Origin: Heterohyrax brucei
Lineage: Eukaryota; Chordata; Mammalia; Hyracoidea; Procaviidae
Assembly (NCBI GenBank): GCA_028571685.1
Contig: CM053162.1
Coordinates: 45,480,851-45,544,850 of the forward strand
Direction: 5' to 3'
DNA length: 64,000 nucleotides
Both the position numbers and the translations under genes were made by a program. Every line of letters starts with the position of its first letter. Positions within the stretch are counted from its first letter, which is position 1. The notes beneath the pieces are model-generated. The model was not told the origin of the DNA. It saw nothing but the letters and a program-made list of their open reading frames with translations, and did no database searches. This document shows positions 11,179-22,259 of this stretch, in pieces.

Positions 11179-14100
11179 ATGGCAGCACTGAACACATACC
11201 TATCAATAATTACATTGAATGGGAATGGACTGAATGCTCCAGTAAAGAGACATCAAGTGACATCTTGGATCAAAAGACATGACCCATCCATATATTGTCT
11301 ACAAGAAACTCACTTGAGACCTAAAGATAGGAACAAACTGAAAATTAAAGGATGGAAGAATATATACCAAGCTAACAATGAACAAAGAAGAGCAGGGGTG
11401 GCAATTCTAATCTCAGACAAAATCAATTTTGATGTAAAATCGACCATCTTGGACAAAGATGGACACTATTTATTGCTAAAAGGTGCAGTACACAGGCAAG
11501 ACTTAACTATATTAAATATTTATGTACCTACTATCAGAGCACCTAAGTACATCTAAGAAACACTGACGACACTCAAAAAAAGAGTTAGATGACTCCACAA
11601 TAATAGTGGGAGACTTCAACACTTCACTCTTAATACTGGACAGATCATCTAGAAAAGAGCTCAGTAAAGATACAAAAGACCTCAATGCCACAATTAACCA
11701 ACTAAACCTCATCGATATATACAGAACTTTCCACCCATCAGCAGACAACTACACCTTCTTCTCCAGTGCACATGGAATATTCTCCAGAATTGACCATGTC
11801 TTAGGACATAATGCAATTCTCAACAAAATCCATACCACTGAATTACTGCAAAGCCTCTTCTCAGATCATGAAGCCATAAAAGTCAAAATCAATAGCAGGA
11901 AAAACATAGATAGAAAGTGAAATCAAGGATGAAATAAAGAAATTCATGGATTCCAATGAGAACGAAAACACTTCCTACCAGAACCTGTAGGATACACCCA
12001 AAGCAGTGCTCAGAGGTCTGTTTATCTCCATAAATGCACACATCTGGAAGGAAGAAAGAAACCAAATCAAAGAACTAACCCTGCAGCTTCAACACGTAGA
12101 GAGAGAACAACAGAAGAACCCCTCAGGCACCAGAAGAAACGAGATCATAAATATTAGAGCAGAGCTAAATGAATTAGAGAATAGAAAAACAATTGAAAAA
12201 ATTGAAAAGACCAAAAGCTGGTTTTTTGAAAAGATCAACACAATTAACAAACCACTGGCTAGACTTACTAAAGAAAAGCAGGAAAGGAAACAAACAACTC
12301 AAATTAGAAATGAGAGGGGAGTTGTCACAACAGATCTAACAGAAATCAAAAATATCGCAATGGAATACTATGAAGACTGCACTCTAACAAATTTGAAAAC
12401 CTACAGGAAATGGACAAATTCCTTGATTCATATCACCTACCCAAATTATCACAACATGAAGAACAACTTAATAAACCCGTCACAAAGGAAGGATTGAAAA
12501 TGTCATCAAAACACTACCAACGAAAAAAAGCCCGATCCCAGATGGCTTCACTGCAGAATTCTACCAAGCTTTTAGAGAGCAGTTATCTCCAATGCTACTG
12601 AGACTATTTCACAGTATAGAAAGGGATGGAGTACTCCCAAACTCATTCTATGAAGCCAGCATAACCCTGATACCAAAACCAGGGAAAGATCCAACAAAGA
12701 AAGAGAACTACAGACTGATATCACTCATGAATCTAGATGCAAAAATCTTCAACAAAATTCTTGCCAACAGAATACAACAACATATCAAAAAAGTAATCTA
12801 TCCTGACCAAGTTGGATTCATACCAGGGATGCAAGGCTGGTTCAACATCAGAAAAACAATTAATGTGATGAACCACATAAATAACACAAAAGACAAGAAT
12901 CACCTGATTTTGTCCATTGATGCAGAAAAGGCATTTGCTAAAGTCCAACACTCATTCATGCTAAAAACTCTTACCAAAATAGGCATAGATGAAAAATTCC
13001 TCAACACAATAAGGGCCATTCATACAAAGCCAATTGCCCACATCATCCTGAATGGAGAGAGACTGAAAGACGTTCCCTTGAGATTAGGAACTAGACAAGG
13101 ATGCCCACTCTCCCCTCTCCTATTCAACATTGTACTAGAAGTTCTAGCCATAGCAATTAGACAAGACGAAGAAATAAAGGGCATCTCCATTGGCAAAGAA
13201 GAAGTCAAAATCTCCCTGTTTGCAGATGATATGATTGTATATGCAGAGAATCCCAAGGAATCTATAAGTAAACGACTGAAACTGATACAAGAGTTCAGCA
13301 AAGTCTCAGGATACAAGATAAACATAAGTAAATCAGTGGGATTCCTTTATACCAACAGTGAAACTGTTAAGGAAGAAATCATCAAATCAATACCATTTAC
13401 GATAGCCCCTAAGAAGATAAAGTACCTAGGAATTAATCTAACCAGAGAAATAACAGACCTTTACAAAGAGAACTACAAGCCACTACTACAAGAAACTGAG
13501 ACTTAGAGAAATGGAAAAACCTACCCTGCTCATGGATAGGAAGACTTAACACTGTGAAAATGTCTATTTTACCCAAAGCAATCTATTTATACAATGCAAT
13601 CCCAATACAAGTTCCAGCATCATTTTTTAATGAGATGGAAAAACAAATCACCAATTTTGTTTGGAAAGGGAAGAAGCCCCAGATAAGTAAGGTACTATTA
13701 AAGAAGAAGAACACACTGGGAGGCCTCTCATTATCCGACCTTAGAACATATTACACTGCCACAGTGGTCAAAACAGCCTGGTACTGGTACAAGAACAGAT
13801 AGATTGATCAATGGAACAGTTGATATTCGACAAAGGCCCTAAGACATTAAACTGGGGTAAAAACAGTATCTTCAACAAATGGTGCTGGCAAAATTAGATA
13901 TTCATCTGCAATAAACTGAAACAAGATCCGTATCTTACACCTTATACAAAAACCAACTCCAACTGGATAAAAGACCTAAATATCAAACCTAAAATGATAA
14001 AGCTCATCCAAGAAAAGGTAGGAACAACAATGGAAGTTTTAATACACAATGTGGACAGACTCCAAAACCTGTCAAACAAACGACAATCAACAGAAGAGAA

Positions 14101-14883
14101 AATAGATAAATGGGAACTATTAAGAGTCAAACACTTTTCTCATTCAAAGACTATTAATAAAATTAAAAGGCCACCTACAGAATGGGAAAAAATATTTAGA
14201 AACTCTATGTCAGACTGACACTTGATCTCTATAATCTATAAGATACTACAAAATATCAATAAGAAGAAGACAAATCGCCCAATTAAGTGGTGGGCAAAGG
14301 AGATTGACAGACATTTCTCTAAAGAGGATATTCAGGCAGCCAAAAAACACATGCAGACATGTTCACGATCTTTAGTTATTAAAGAAATTCAAATCAAAAC
14401 TACAAAGAGATACCATCTCACCCCAACAAGATTGGCCATGATCCAGAAAACACAAAACAACAAATGCTGGAGAGGCTGTGGAGAAAGCAGAACTCTCCTA
14501 CACATTTGGTGGGGTTTCAAAATGGTCCAGCCTCTTTGGAAATCAATCTGGCACTTCCTTAAAAAAATGGATCTAGATATACCATTTGACTCAGTAATTC
14601 CACTACTTGGAATATATCCTACAGAATCAAGGACACATGCACAAGAATGTTTATTGCAGCACAGTCCACAGTAGCAAAAAGATGGAATCAATCCAGGTGC
14701 CCAACAACAGAAGAATGGATAGGTAAACTATGGTATATGTACTCAATGGAGCACTACGCAATGATAAAGAATAATGATGACTCCAGGAAACATCTCCTAA
14801 CCTGGTTTCAACTGGAAGACATTATGTTGAGTGAAAGTAGTCAGCGACAAAAGGACAAATATTGTATGAGACCTCTACGATAA
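11179..14883 (+). pseudogene. L1 ORF2 (endonuclease/reverse transcriptase), inactivated
   Basis: L1 ORF2 nicks target DNA with an APE-like endonuclease and reverse-transcribes L1 RNA at the nick. The start (MAALNTYLSIITLNGNG) and the first catalytic residues (N14 and the QETHL glutamate) are present. The frame then stops near 11556 where copy 2 reads on. The GDFN and RIDHV endonuclease motifs follow at 11606-11920. Roughly 50 bases are missing near 11917, relative to copy 2. The reverse transcriptase core is open at 12592-13506 with the FADD catalytic box. Further losses occur near 13505, 13815 and 14630. The C-terminal Cys motif has its final Cys replaced by Phe (codon 14516-14518). It is a dead copy. 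Confidence 0.92.
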
Positions 14884-14934
14884 GATCTCAAAAACAGACT
14901 TGTGTATAGAAGAAAAGACTCTTTGACAGCTGCA

Positions 14935-14969
14935 AGGGAGGGAAGGGAGGGAGGGTGAGGGGGGAAGGG
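14935..14969 (+). other. G-rich polypurine tract in L1 3' UTR
   Basis: Runs of three or more G spaced by A or T occur just after ORF2. Equivalent tracts lie in copy 3 (24163-24189), copy 2 (41739-41773) and, as C-rich sequence, in antisense copy 4 (about 33790-33825). Such tracts are a known conserved feature of mammalian L1 3' UTRs and can form G-quadruplexes. Confidence 0.7.
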
Positions 14970-15890
14970 TTTAGATTAGATAGTTGCTAGAAATCTAGTT
15001 GGGAGAAATTGGTGATAGCACACATTAGAAACAAGAACATTAAGTGGACTTCAGCATAACTTGAGTTGGAAAGAGCATAACTCTTTCCATCTTAACCCAA
15101 TATTGCAAGGATAGAGTAGCTGGGGCAGGGGGCAGGGGAACATGCTCTTAGGGGAAATTGGGGCCAATTGGCACAACTAGTGTTTTGCTAAGAGGGCTCT
15201 CTGCATCCCACGTTGGTGAGTGGCGTCTGGGGTCTTAAAAGCTGCCAGTGCCATCCGAGGGCACAGCAAATGGTCCCAACTCAGAAGGAACGGATGCTCA
15301 CTGAGGACCAAAACGACATGGGGTAAAGACAACCCAGAAGATAGAGAGACCCACGTGAGTGGGTGCCTACATCGACTTGGGACCAGAAGAATCGGATGGT
15401 GCCCTGCCACCACCAATGATAGCTGCGATGGAGCTCACTAAGTTGAGTCTCACTGGCAACACAAGTATAAAAAGGGGTGCATCCTGAAATCTCCACTAAA
15501 AGACTTCAATTGATGGTCCAGCGGTTTCAGGGTTCCCCTGGGAGTATGGTTCCTGGCCCTGATGCTGCCCTTGCCCATAAATCATAACAAAGGCCCACTC
15601 TTCAGACACAAATGGATTGGACTTGGCAATGCAGAGTGACCATGTACTGGATGCACTTTATGGTTCTATACATCTATAGGATATCATCCTGCTGACCTCT
15701 GGCTGGAGGAAAGAGAGTGAGTGGAGAGGAGGGAAAAGTAGACTGTTGGGAGGATGAGACATGTATGGAGCAGAGAGGAATAGTGTGCTGTCACTGGGCA
15801 GGGAGAGCAGTGGAAGCTGCATAGAAGTGGGGATGTAAATTTATATGGGAATGTACATTTTCACTCAGTTATATTAAATAAAAAAAAAGA

Positions 15891-15904
15891 AAGAAAATGT
15901 TCTT
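15891..15904 (+). repeat. Target-site duplication, right, of L1 copy 1
   Basis: The 14 bases are identical to 8790-8803. The older L1 3' UTR resumes immediately after it. Confidence 0.9.
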
Positions 15905-16590
15905 CATCCCATGTTGATGAGTGGCATCTGGGTCTCAAAAGATAGCAAGTGGCTATTTAAGAAGCATCAATTGGCCCTAATCTACCTGGAATAAAGGAGA
16001 ATTAAGAACACCAAAGACAAGGAAAATATGAGCCCAAGAGACAGAAAGGGCCACATAAACCAGAAATGACATCAGCATGAGATCAAAAGAACTAGATGAT
16101 TCCTGGCTGCCACCATTAAGCTCTTGACAGAGAACACAACAAGGAGTAGGAGTAGGAGAAAAGTGGGGTGAGGAATTCAAACTCTATTAAAAAGACCAGA
16201 CTTGATGGTATGACAGATTGGAGGGCCTCTAGATAAGACATGGCCCCTCGACTCTGTGTTAGCTCAGAACTAAAACTATTCCAGAAGACAAAGATTAGAC
16301 TAGACTATAAGATGTAAAACGATATTGATGAAGACTGCTTCTTGGCTTAACTAGATATATGAGACCAAATGAGCAGCTCATGTCTGGAGGTGAGATGAGA
16401 AGGCAGAAGGAGACAGGAGAAACGCAAGGTAGAGAAGAGGAATGAGCTGTCGCATTGTAGGTACAGCAACTAAGGATACATAACAATGTGTGTGTAAGGT
16501 TTCATAACAATGTGTGTGTGAGGTTTCATTTGACAGACTGACTTGCATTGTAAATCTTAACTTAAAGCACAATTAAAAAAACAAAACAAA
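15905..16590 (+). mobile_element. Old L1 LINE, part 3 (3' UTR end)
   Basis: It resumes the old L1 (5525-8264) after the nested insertions: CATCCCATGTTGATGAGTGG matches the 3' UTR phrase CATCCCACGTTGGTGAGTGG of copy 1. It ends in an A-rich tail near 16570-16590. A small tandem duplication, AACAATGTGTGTGT(A/G)AGG followed by TTTCAT, lies at about 16484-16530. Confidence 0.7.
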
Positions 16591-17401
16591 AGCAACTTCA
16601 CCAAAAGAAGATATCTTGAGTCCTTTTTCACTACTCCTAAGAAAAAGATCAAAAAGGTAAATTTTTTTTAGTGCAAGAAAGGAATGATCAGACTTTTTTT
16701 TTTCAAGTATATCATCTTCAGCAAGAGAGTATGTCAATACAGAGTATAACTAAGGACACTTTTTTAAAGTCAGGAAGTCATTGGCTTTTATTTTTTAAAT
16801 CCAGCCAAAAAGGATTAAATTAGGATAAAGAGAGGTTTTTCTTCCTAAACACTGATTTAGCAATTGTTTGATATCAATTTCTCACATAGGTGGCTACTTA
16901 GTTGCTTCTTTCTTTTGACTTGGTACCTGATTCACCAGAGAGACAGACTGTGTCAAGAGATCCATCATTTACCCCCACATAACACTCACTGCTCGATTCC
17001 TAGGTCCAGGGTACACCAGAAGATTCATTACACCATAAATGGAATTCAGAATTAGCCTTGCTGTTACAAATCTGGTGTCTGATACCTTGCTATCTCTGGG
17101 TCATGTCTCCTGGAAGACAAAATCCTAACTTCCTATGCCCCTCACTTTTGACTAGAGTTCTTTTCTGAAGGTGATGGTAACCCTAAACCATGGGAATGGG
17201 ACCTGTTTAACTTGGAGCATTGCTTACTGTCTGAAATAACCTGAGACTGGCAGCCGCCCACCCTTAGACAGTGACTTAAGTTACTGGATGTTATTAACTC
17301 TAGGACCATGACCTGACAAAGTCAGGGTCCCCCATCCTTTTTTTCACCTGAAGCATTAGGGAGGATCTCCACAGTGCATTGCATGGAGAAAAAAAGCAAA
17401 G
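16591..17401. other. Unassigned intergenic DNA
   Basis: No gene or repeat recognised. It holds T-rich runs near 16660 and 16694. The open frame at 16864-17055 shows no known domain. Confidence 0.4.
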
Positions 17402-17625
17402 ATATGAAAATGTGCAGACTTGGTATTGATTCAAGTACTGCCACTTAACTTTAGATAAATTACTGAACTTTTCTAATTGTCTGTTTTCTTTCTCTGTAAA
17501 AATGAGGACAGTGATTCTTACATGACAACTGTGAAAAGTAAAAGAGAAAATAATGTAAAACCTCTATTACAGTATATGTAAAAACTGCTCAACAAATAGC
17601 TACTGTAATTACTGTCAAATGTAAG
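17402..17625 (+). mobile_element. MIR SINE (ancient mammalian)
   Basis: The core order of a MIR is visible: a CACTTAACTTTAGATAAATTAC-like segment, a TGTCTGTTTTC...CTGTAAAAATGAGGAC segment, then AAAACTGCTCAACAAATAGC at the end. It is heavily diverged, as expected for this pre-placental family. Confidence 0.6.
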
Positions 17626-17639
17626 AAAAAAACTAAATT

Positions 17640-18165
17640 CATTCACCTGATGTTTACTTACTGCTTATTAGCTGATAAGTATGCTATTGAGCTCTGGAAG
17701 TACAATGGCAAAGATGACATTGTCCTCTAAGGAGGAACAAGAGTAAGTAAATATACACAGTCGGCCCGATGTGGATAGCGTAATGGCAGGCGAGGGTTCA
17801 CAGGGATAGAAAGTACATAAGGGGAAGTGATGATCCTGAAAGAAGATCCCACAAAAGGAGCTGACTAGGAAATAACAGTGAGTGGCTTTCTGTCATTCAA
17901 GTGCAAGAGTCTGGCGGATAAAGGAAACTGCCAAGTAGCTGATCAGTGCAGCTTGGACACTGAGTAAGAATGTGGAGGTGAGCCCAGAGAGGAAACTAGA
18001 CAGATGCATAGGGATCTCTACTGATGACCCTTATGCGTCAGCTAGTAAGACTGAGCTCATTCCTGAAGGCTGTGAGAAACCAGTGATGGGTTTTAAGCAG
18101 GGCCGCACGTGAAAAGATTTGTTTTAAAAAGGTCACTCCAGAGTACACCTGACATGATGGATTTA
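17640..18165 (+). repeat. Probable ancient interspersed repeat, family unassigned
   Basis: The run of phrases (CATTCACCTGATGTTTACTT at the start, GGTTTTAAGCAGGGCCGCAC and AAAAAGGTCACTCCAGAG at the end) follows the layout of an ancient repeat common to placental genomes. A short piece of what looks like the same family flanks the RTE insertion at 29962. I cannot name the family with confidence. Confidence 0.35.
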
Positions 18166-20559
18166 AATAATACGGAAGACAAAAGCTGAGCCACTATGGT
18201 AGACGTTACTCAAAGAAGTATGTTCCCTTCTTCTTAGTTTTGTAATATAAATGTTGTGCCAAAATAATTTCAGGAATTAGGATAATGAAAACATTTTAGA
18301 TAGTTTGATTTTTCTTAAATCCCAAATTACAGATCTTTAAATACGAAGATTTCAAAAATGAAATTCCAGGAACCATACATATGCTCCCACACCTATTGGT
18401 CTTAACACCCCATGTACACCATGCAGTCTCAAACAAATCTGACTGAAAATGACTTTATAAGCGCAAATTGTATTTAATGTGAAATGTTTAGTCTTTCAGG
18501 GATTGGTATAGATTTCTGCCTATAATAAACTCTCTAAAAATGTTATTGCTAATTTAAATGATGAAACTCTTAAAATTCTCAATTTTGTAAAAGAAATAAA
18601 GCAAAACTTAGCGCTTGTGTAGTATATATATGTCCTATTGACATTTTTAGGATGCTGGCAGGGAATTGAATTTTCGAGAAATGGCTGTGAAAGAATTTAT
18701 GGGAATTGAACTATAACTAAAAACATCTGCTGAATTAAACATTTAGATGACTTATTAAGTTAAAGATGTCAGCTATTGGTTGTGGAAACTTTCACTTCTC
18801 ATCTAGTCAGACTGGCCAGGTCTTTCAAAAAAGTCATGCTTCGGCCAAAGCGCTGCTCCGAATTTCCCTGCTTCATGTTCGTACTTTGCCATTTCACTTT
18901 TATTCCTTAACATTGGTTTCCACTTGTGTAGTATACAGTGAGGTCATCTCTTCAACACCTATCCCACCCTGTCTACACTATGTAGCAGCCATGTGGTTTA
19001 AGGAATTGTCCCCAGCAATCGGGGGAGGCCCTAATAAGCAGGAACTAGCTAAGAAAAATCTGATCCTCCTTGCCATAAGTGGTCTAGGAACTCATGCTTT
19101 AACCAGTTGGCATACAGCATTCCCTTAGAAACAGAGGCTGGTACATAGGCCAATGAGACATACCAGGAAGATTATTGGAGGCTTCTAGGATAAGTTTCCT
19201 CTCTTAAGTCCCCTCTTAAGGAAGAGCTATTAGAATAGATTGCATTTTTTCCTCTGCTAGTATGAACAAAGAAGCATGCAGTTCCAATTTGTACTATATT
19301 ATATGAGTGTAAGACCACCTTGGGTTCGGATGGATATTATCCTGGATCCTTGATGACATTGTTGAACTGCCTTTTAAGTAATCCTGAAGTCCATTCTACT
19401 TCTGGACTTCCAGTTGTCTAAATCAATACATTTTCTCACTGTTTAAGCTATCACTTTGGATTAGCTTTTCTGTTAAAAGCAGTTTTGAAAGCATTTTAGC
19501 ATTTTAAGTGATGCAATTTGTTAACAGAATTTCCTACTATTTTTAATTCCCACCCTTACTTCCAACATGATGTACTAATTGACTAACTTTCTATGTATTT
19601 CTGGGAAAACAGTTCCCATACTCATTCCCAAGAGATAGATCCTGATTTATCTAGGCTAATCATGATTCTGCCATTCTCCTTTCCTAATAATTAGTTCAGA
19701 CATGGGCAAGTTGAGCAATACAACATGAAGGAAAGTAAGTTGAGAAACTTGTGGTAAGATTTCCCTTGCTTTTTCAAAAATAACAAGAAAGTGAAAGCCT
19801 CTTTCTGTGTGCCCTTCTTATCTTCTCAAGTTGCAATGCATGGAACTGCTGCAGCCATCTGGTGACTAAGAAGAGAGCTTTTTACTAAACACAAAGCTGA
19901 TATGCTATGGAGAGCAGAACAATGAAAGGAAACTTTGAGGCCCTTCAAGCATTGAATTAAAGTGTTAGAGCTTCCCTACCTCAGGATTTCTTGTTAAGAA
20001 GAACAATAATAGATATTCTTATTGTTTATGTCTGTTTAAATTGATGTTTTTAAACTTACAGTTCAAATCATATATCTCCATCTTTCCCTTTGAATACTTT
20101 TTCAAATGATTAATATTTTGTAATGAAAACTTCCCCAGAAGCAGCTTCTTGAAAGTGGAGCCTAGACATCCACCATATATTCAAGTGTAATTTTCCAGAA
20201 CATGAACACATCTTTTCAGTTATACCACAAAATGCTCAGATTGTAGTCTTTTGTTACCTGTGACAATCCTTCTAGAAACTGGGAATAAGATTTTCTCAAC
20301 AGGCTTATCAAATAAATAGTGTACTCAATAACAAAATGTTATTTAATGATGCAGATGAAGCAAAGCTTCTCTCGACCTCCATTTGCTGATAATGGCATAA
20401 CTCAAAATAAAAAGCAATAACTGCAAACAGTCATTAGTATTCAGAATGTGAAAATGAAGCATGAATCAAGGAAAACTGGAAGTTGTCAAAAATGGAATGG
20501 AACACTTGAAGAAATATGAATTCCTAGGTGTTAGTTGAAGTGGACTAGTACTGGCCACT
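18166..20559. other. Unassigned intergenic DNA
   Basis: No recognisable gene. The longest open frame (18766-19128, 120 codons) has no known domain and no second exon-like partner. Text around 19120-19260 (CCAATGAGACATACCAGGAA) resembles ancient repeat sequence. I treat the region as non-coding. Confidence 0.4.
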
Positions 20560-20850
20560 TTGAATCTGATAATTACATGGTCTGCTACTGAAGGAGTGAC
20601 AGATTGAAGAGGAGTAGTGTCGCAGTCGTTGTTAAAAAGACAGATTTTAGATATCTTGAAATACAATGCTATCAGTGTTAGCTTAATATCTATATACCTA
20701 CAGAAAGAGTGGTTAGTATGACCACGATTCAAATTTACATACCAACTATAAATGTTAAGGATAAAGAAAGTGAAGATTTTTTCAAAATGTTGTAACCTGA
20801 AATTGAACACGCAATAAAGATGCATTGATAAGGAGTTAACAGATTCTTTA
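20560..20850 (+). mobile_element. RTE (BovB-like) LINE fragment, endonuclease region
   Basis: It is collinear with the endonuclease-coding start of the RTE at 25222. Both carry AATATCTATAT, a TAGTATGAC/TAATATGAC phrase, ATTCAAATTTA and GAAGATTTTT in the same order. It is broken by stops and may be the 5' part of, or a neighbour to, RTE-A (21770). The minus-strand frame at 20466-20966 is a shadow. Confidence 0.6.
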
Positions 20851-20903
20851 GCCTGCATTTTAAATAGGGGATTAGATTTAATTTTAAATATTTTGAGGTA
20901 AAG

Positions 20904-21090
20904 AGAGACAGCCAGTGAGAGAGAGAAAGCGAGAGAGCCACTGCTGTCAAGTTGATTTTGACTCATAGCTACCCTATAAGGTCAGATTAGAACTGCCCCA
21001 TAGAGTTTTCAAGGAGTGCCTGGCGAATTTGAACAGCTGACCTCATGGTTAGTAGACATAGCACTTGACGACTATGCCACCAAGGTTACC
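20904..21090 (-). mobile_element. AfroSINE with target-site duplication
   Basis: The minus strand shows the AfroSINE tRNA-like head (the complement of GCCACCAAGGTTACC), body and tail (the complement of CCACTGCTGTCAAGTTGATT). It is bracketed by the 11-bp direct repeat TTGAGGTAAAG (20893-20903 and 21091-21101). A GA-rich stretch lies at the tail side. Confidence 0.85.
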
Positions 21091-21282
21091 TTGAGGTAAA
21101 GGTGGGTGACAATTCTATACTATTTGCATATAGGTTTCTTTCAGGACTGTTTTCATTATTAAGCATAAAGATTCACTTCATTCACCAACTTTACATGGGT
21201 TTCCATATTTCCTGGTGTTGCTCCTAATTTAACTCATAATCCATTGCCATACTAAGGGAAGAGTGTGCAGGAAAAGTATAAT

Positions 21283-21443
21283 TAAAAAAAAAAAAAACCT
21301 GCCATTGAGTTGATTCTGACTCATAGCAACCCTGTAAGACAGACTTCAACTGCTCCACAGAGTTTCCAAGGAGCACCTGGGAGATTCCAACTGTCCATCT
21401 TTGGTTAGTAGCCATAGCTCTTAACTACTGCTACACCAGAGTG
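21283..21443 (-). mobile_element. AfroSINE, antisense
   Basis: An A-rich run (21284-21297) is followed by the reversed AfroSINE: GAGTTGATTCTGACTCATAG, CAAGGAGCACCTGG, GTTAGTAGCCATAGCTCTTA, CTACACCAGAGT. The order matches the other copies in the window. Confidence 0.85.
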
Positions 21444-21769
21444 CAGTCAATTTACTTTAAAAGTGATAAGAATGTTTCCATGGTGAGGCCTTCAGTATTT
21501 GGCTGAATGCAGAGTATGCTGGAATGCGAAACTGGTGATAAACTGTTCGTCACTAGCTTTGTTTGGATTTTTGAACACCACTGCTTGTACTACCAAATGA
21601 GTGTGATTTTTAATCATTGGTTTACAGCATATACAGACTGTTAAACATAATTTATATAGATATGTTTGTTTACCTTTATGTATTTTACAAAAATTGATTT
21701 TTATAGATGGTTAAATGTTCTTGAGTTGTGTTTGTATGTTATTTTGATCATGTTCTATTATCTTTTCAC

Positions 21770-22259
21770 CCTCTTTGAATTTGATCATCTCAAGATCAGA
21801 TTTGGCACACTAAACATTTATGTTCAAAGACCTGAAGAGTTGTGGGATAACATCAAGAACGTCATACACAGAGACAGTAAAAAGTGATCAAAAAAGAATG
21901 AAAAGATGAAAAGACTAAACAGATGCCAGAAGAGATTCTGAAACTTGCCTTTAAGTACAGACTGGATAAAATAAATGGAATAAAATGATGAAGTAAAAGA
22001 GCTAAACAGAAAATTTCAAAGGGCAGCTGGAGCAGATAAGCTACAGTATTATAGTTCAATCTGCAAAACTTGGAGTTAGAAAACCAAAAGAGAAGAAAAC
22101 AATTGTCATTTCTCAAGATGAAAGAATAGAAGAGAAAATTCAAGCCTTGAGTTGCAATACTGAAGAATTCTACAGGGGAAAATGAATGATGCAGAAAGCA
22201 TCAAAAGAAAGTGGAAGGAATACACAATTGTTGTAACAAAAAGAATTGGTAGATGTCCA
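21770..22259 (+). mobile_element. RTE-A LINE, part 1 (linker region)
   Basis: This is a 5'-truncated BovB-like RTE. The segment codes for the stretch between endonuclease and reverse transcriptase, recognisable from the phrases GATCATCTCAAGATCAGATT, GAGATTCTGAAACTTGC and AAAAAGAATTGGTAGATG, which recur in the RTEs at 25800 and 45790. It is interrupted at 22260 by L1 copy 3 and resumes at 25117. Many stops are present. Confidence 0.8.
22240..22259 (+). repeat. Target-site duplication, left, of L1 copy 3
   Basis: AAAGAATTGGTAGATGTCCA is identical over 20 bases to 25097-25116. It is RTE sequence duplicated on insertion of the L1. Confidence 0.95.

Larger units (their letters stand above)
8804..15890 (+). 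mobile_element. L1 LINE copy 1, full length, inactive
   Basis: About 7.1 kb, complete from the 5' UTR start (CAGAGTCAAGATGGCAGAC) to an A-rich tail, flanked by a perfect 14-bp target-site duplication. Order: 5' UTR 8804-9798, ORF1 remnant 9799-10756, spacer 10757-11178, ORF2 remnant 11179-14883, then a 3' UTR with a G-rich tract. ORF1 and ORF2 carry several stops, frameshifts and small deletions, so the element cannot move itself. It is inserted in the 3' UTR of an older L1, next to the LTR at 8265. It shares diagnostic ORF2 substitutions with copy 3 (22260-25096), so those two belong to one subfamily. Confidence 0.93.

Noticed and set aside
10925..11191. 88-codon frame in the L1 ORF1-ORF2 spacer as a possible third L1 gene
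   Set aside because: The copy 2 counterpart stops early and is frameshifted, and differences fall mainly at first and second codon positions, opposite to purifying selection.
18766..19128. 120-codon open frame starting MSAIGCGNF
   Set aside because: No known motif, no splice context, and its 3' flank resembles ancient repeat sequence.
20466..20966. 166-codon minus-strand frame, the longest outside L1
   Set aside because: It spans antisense RTE endonuclease sequence and runs into an AfroSINE, so it is fortuitous.
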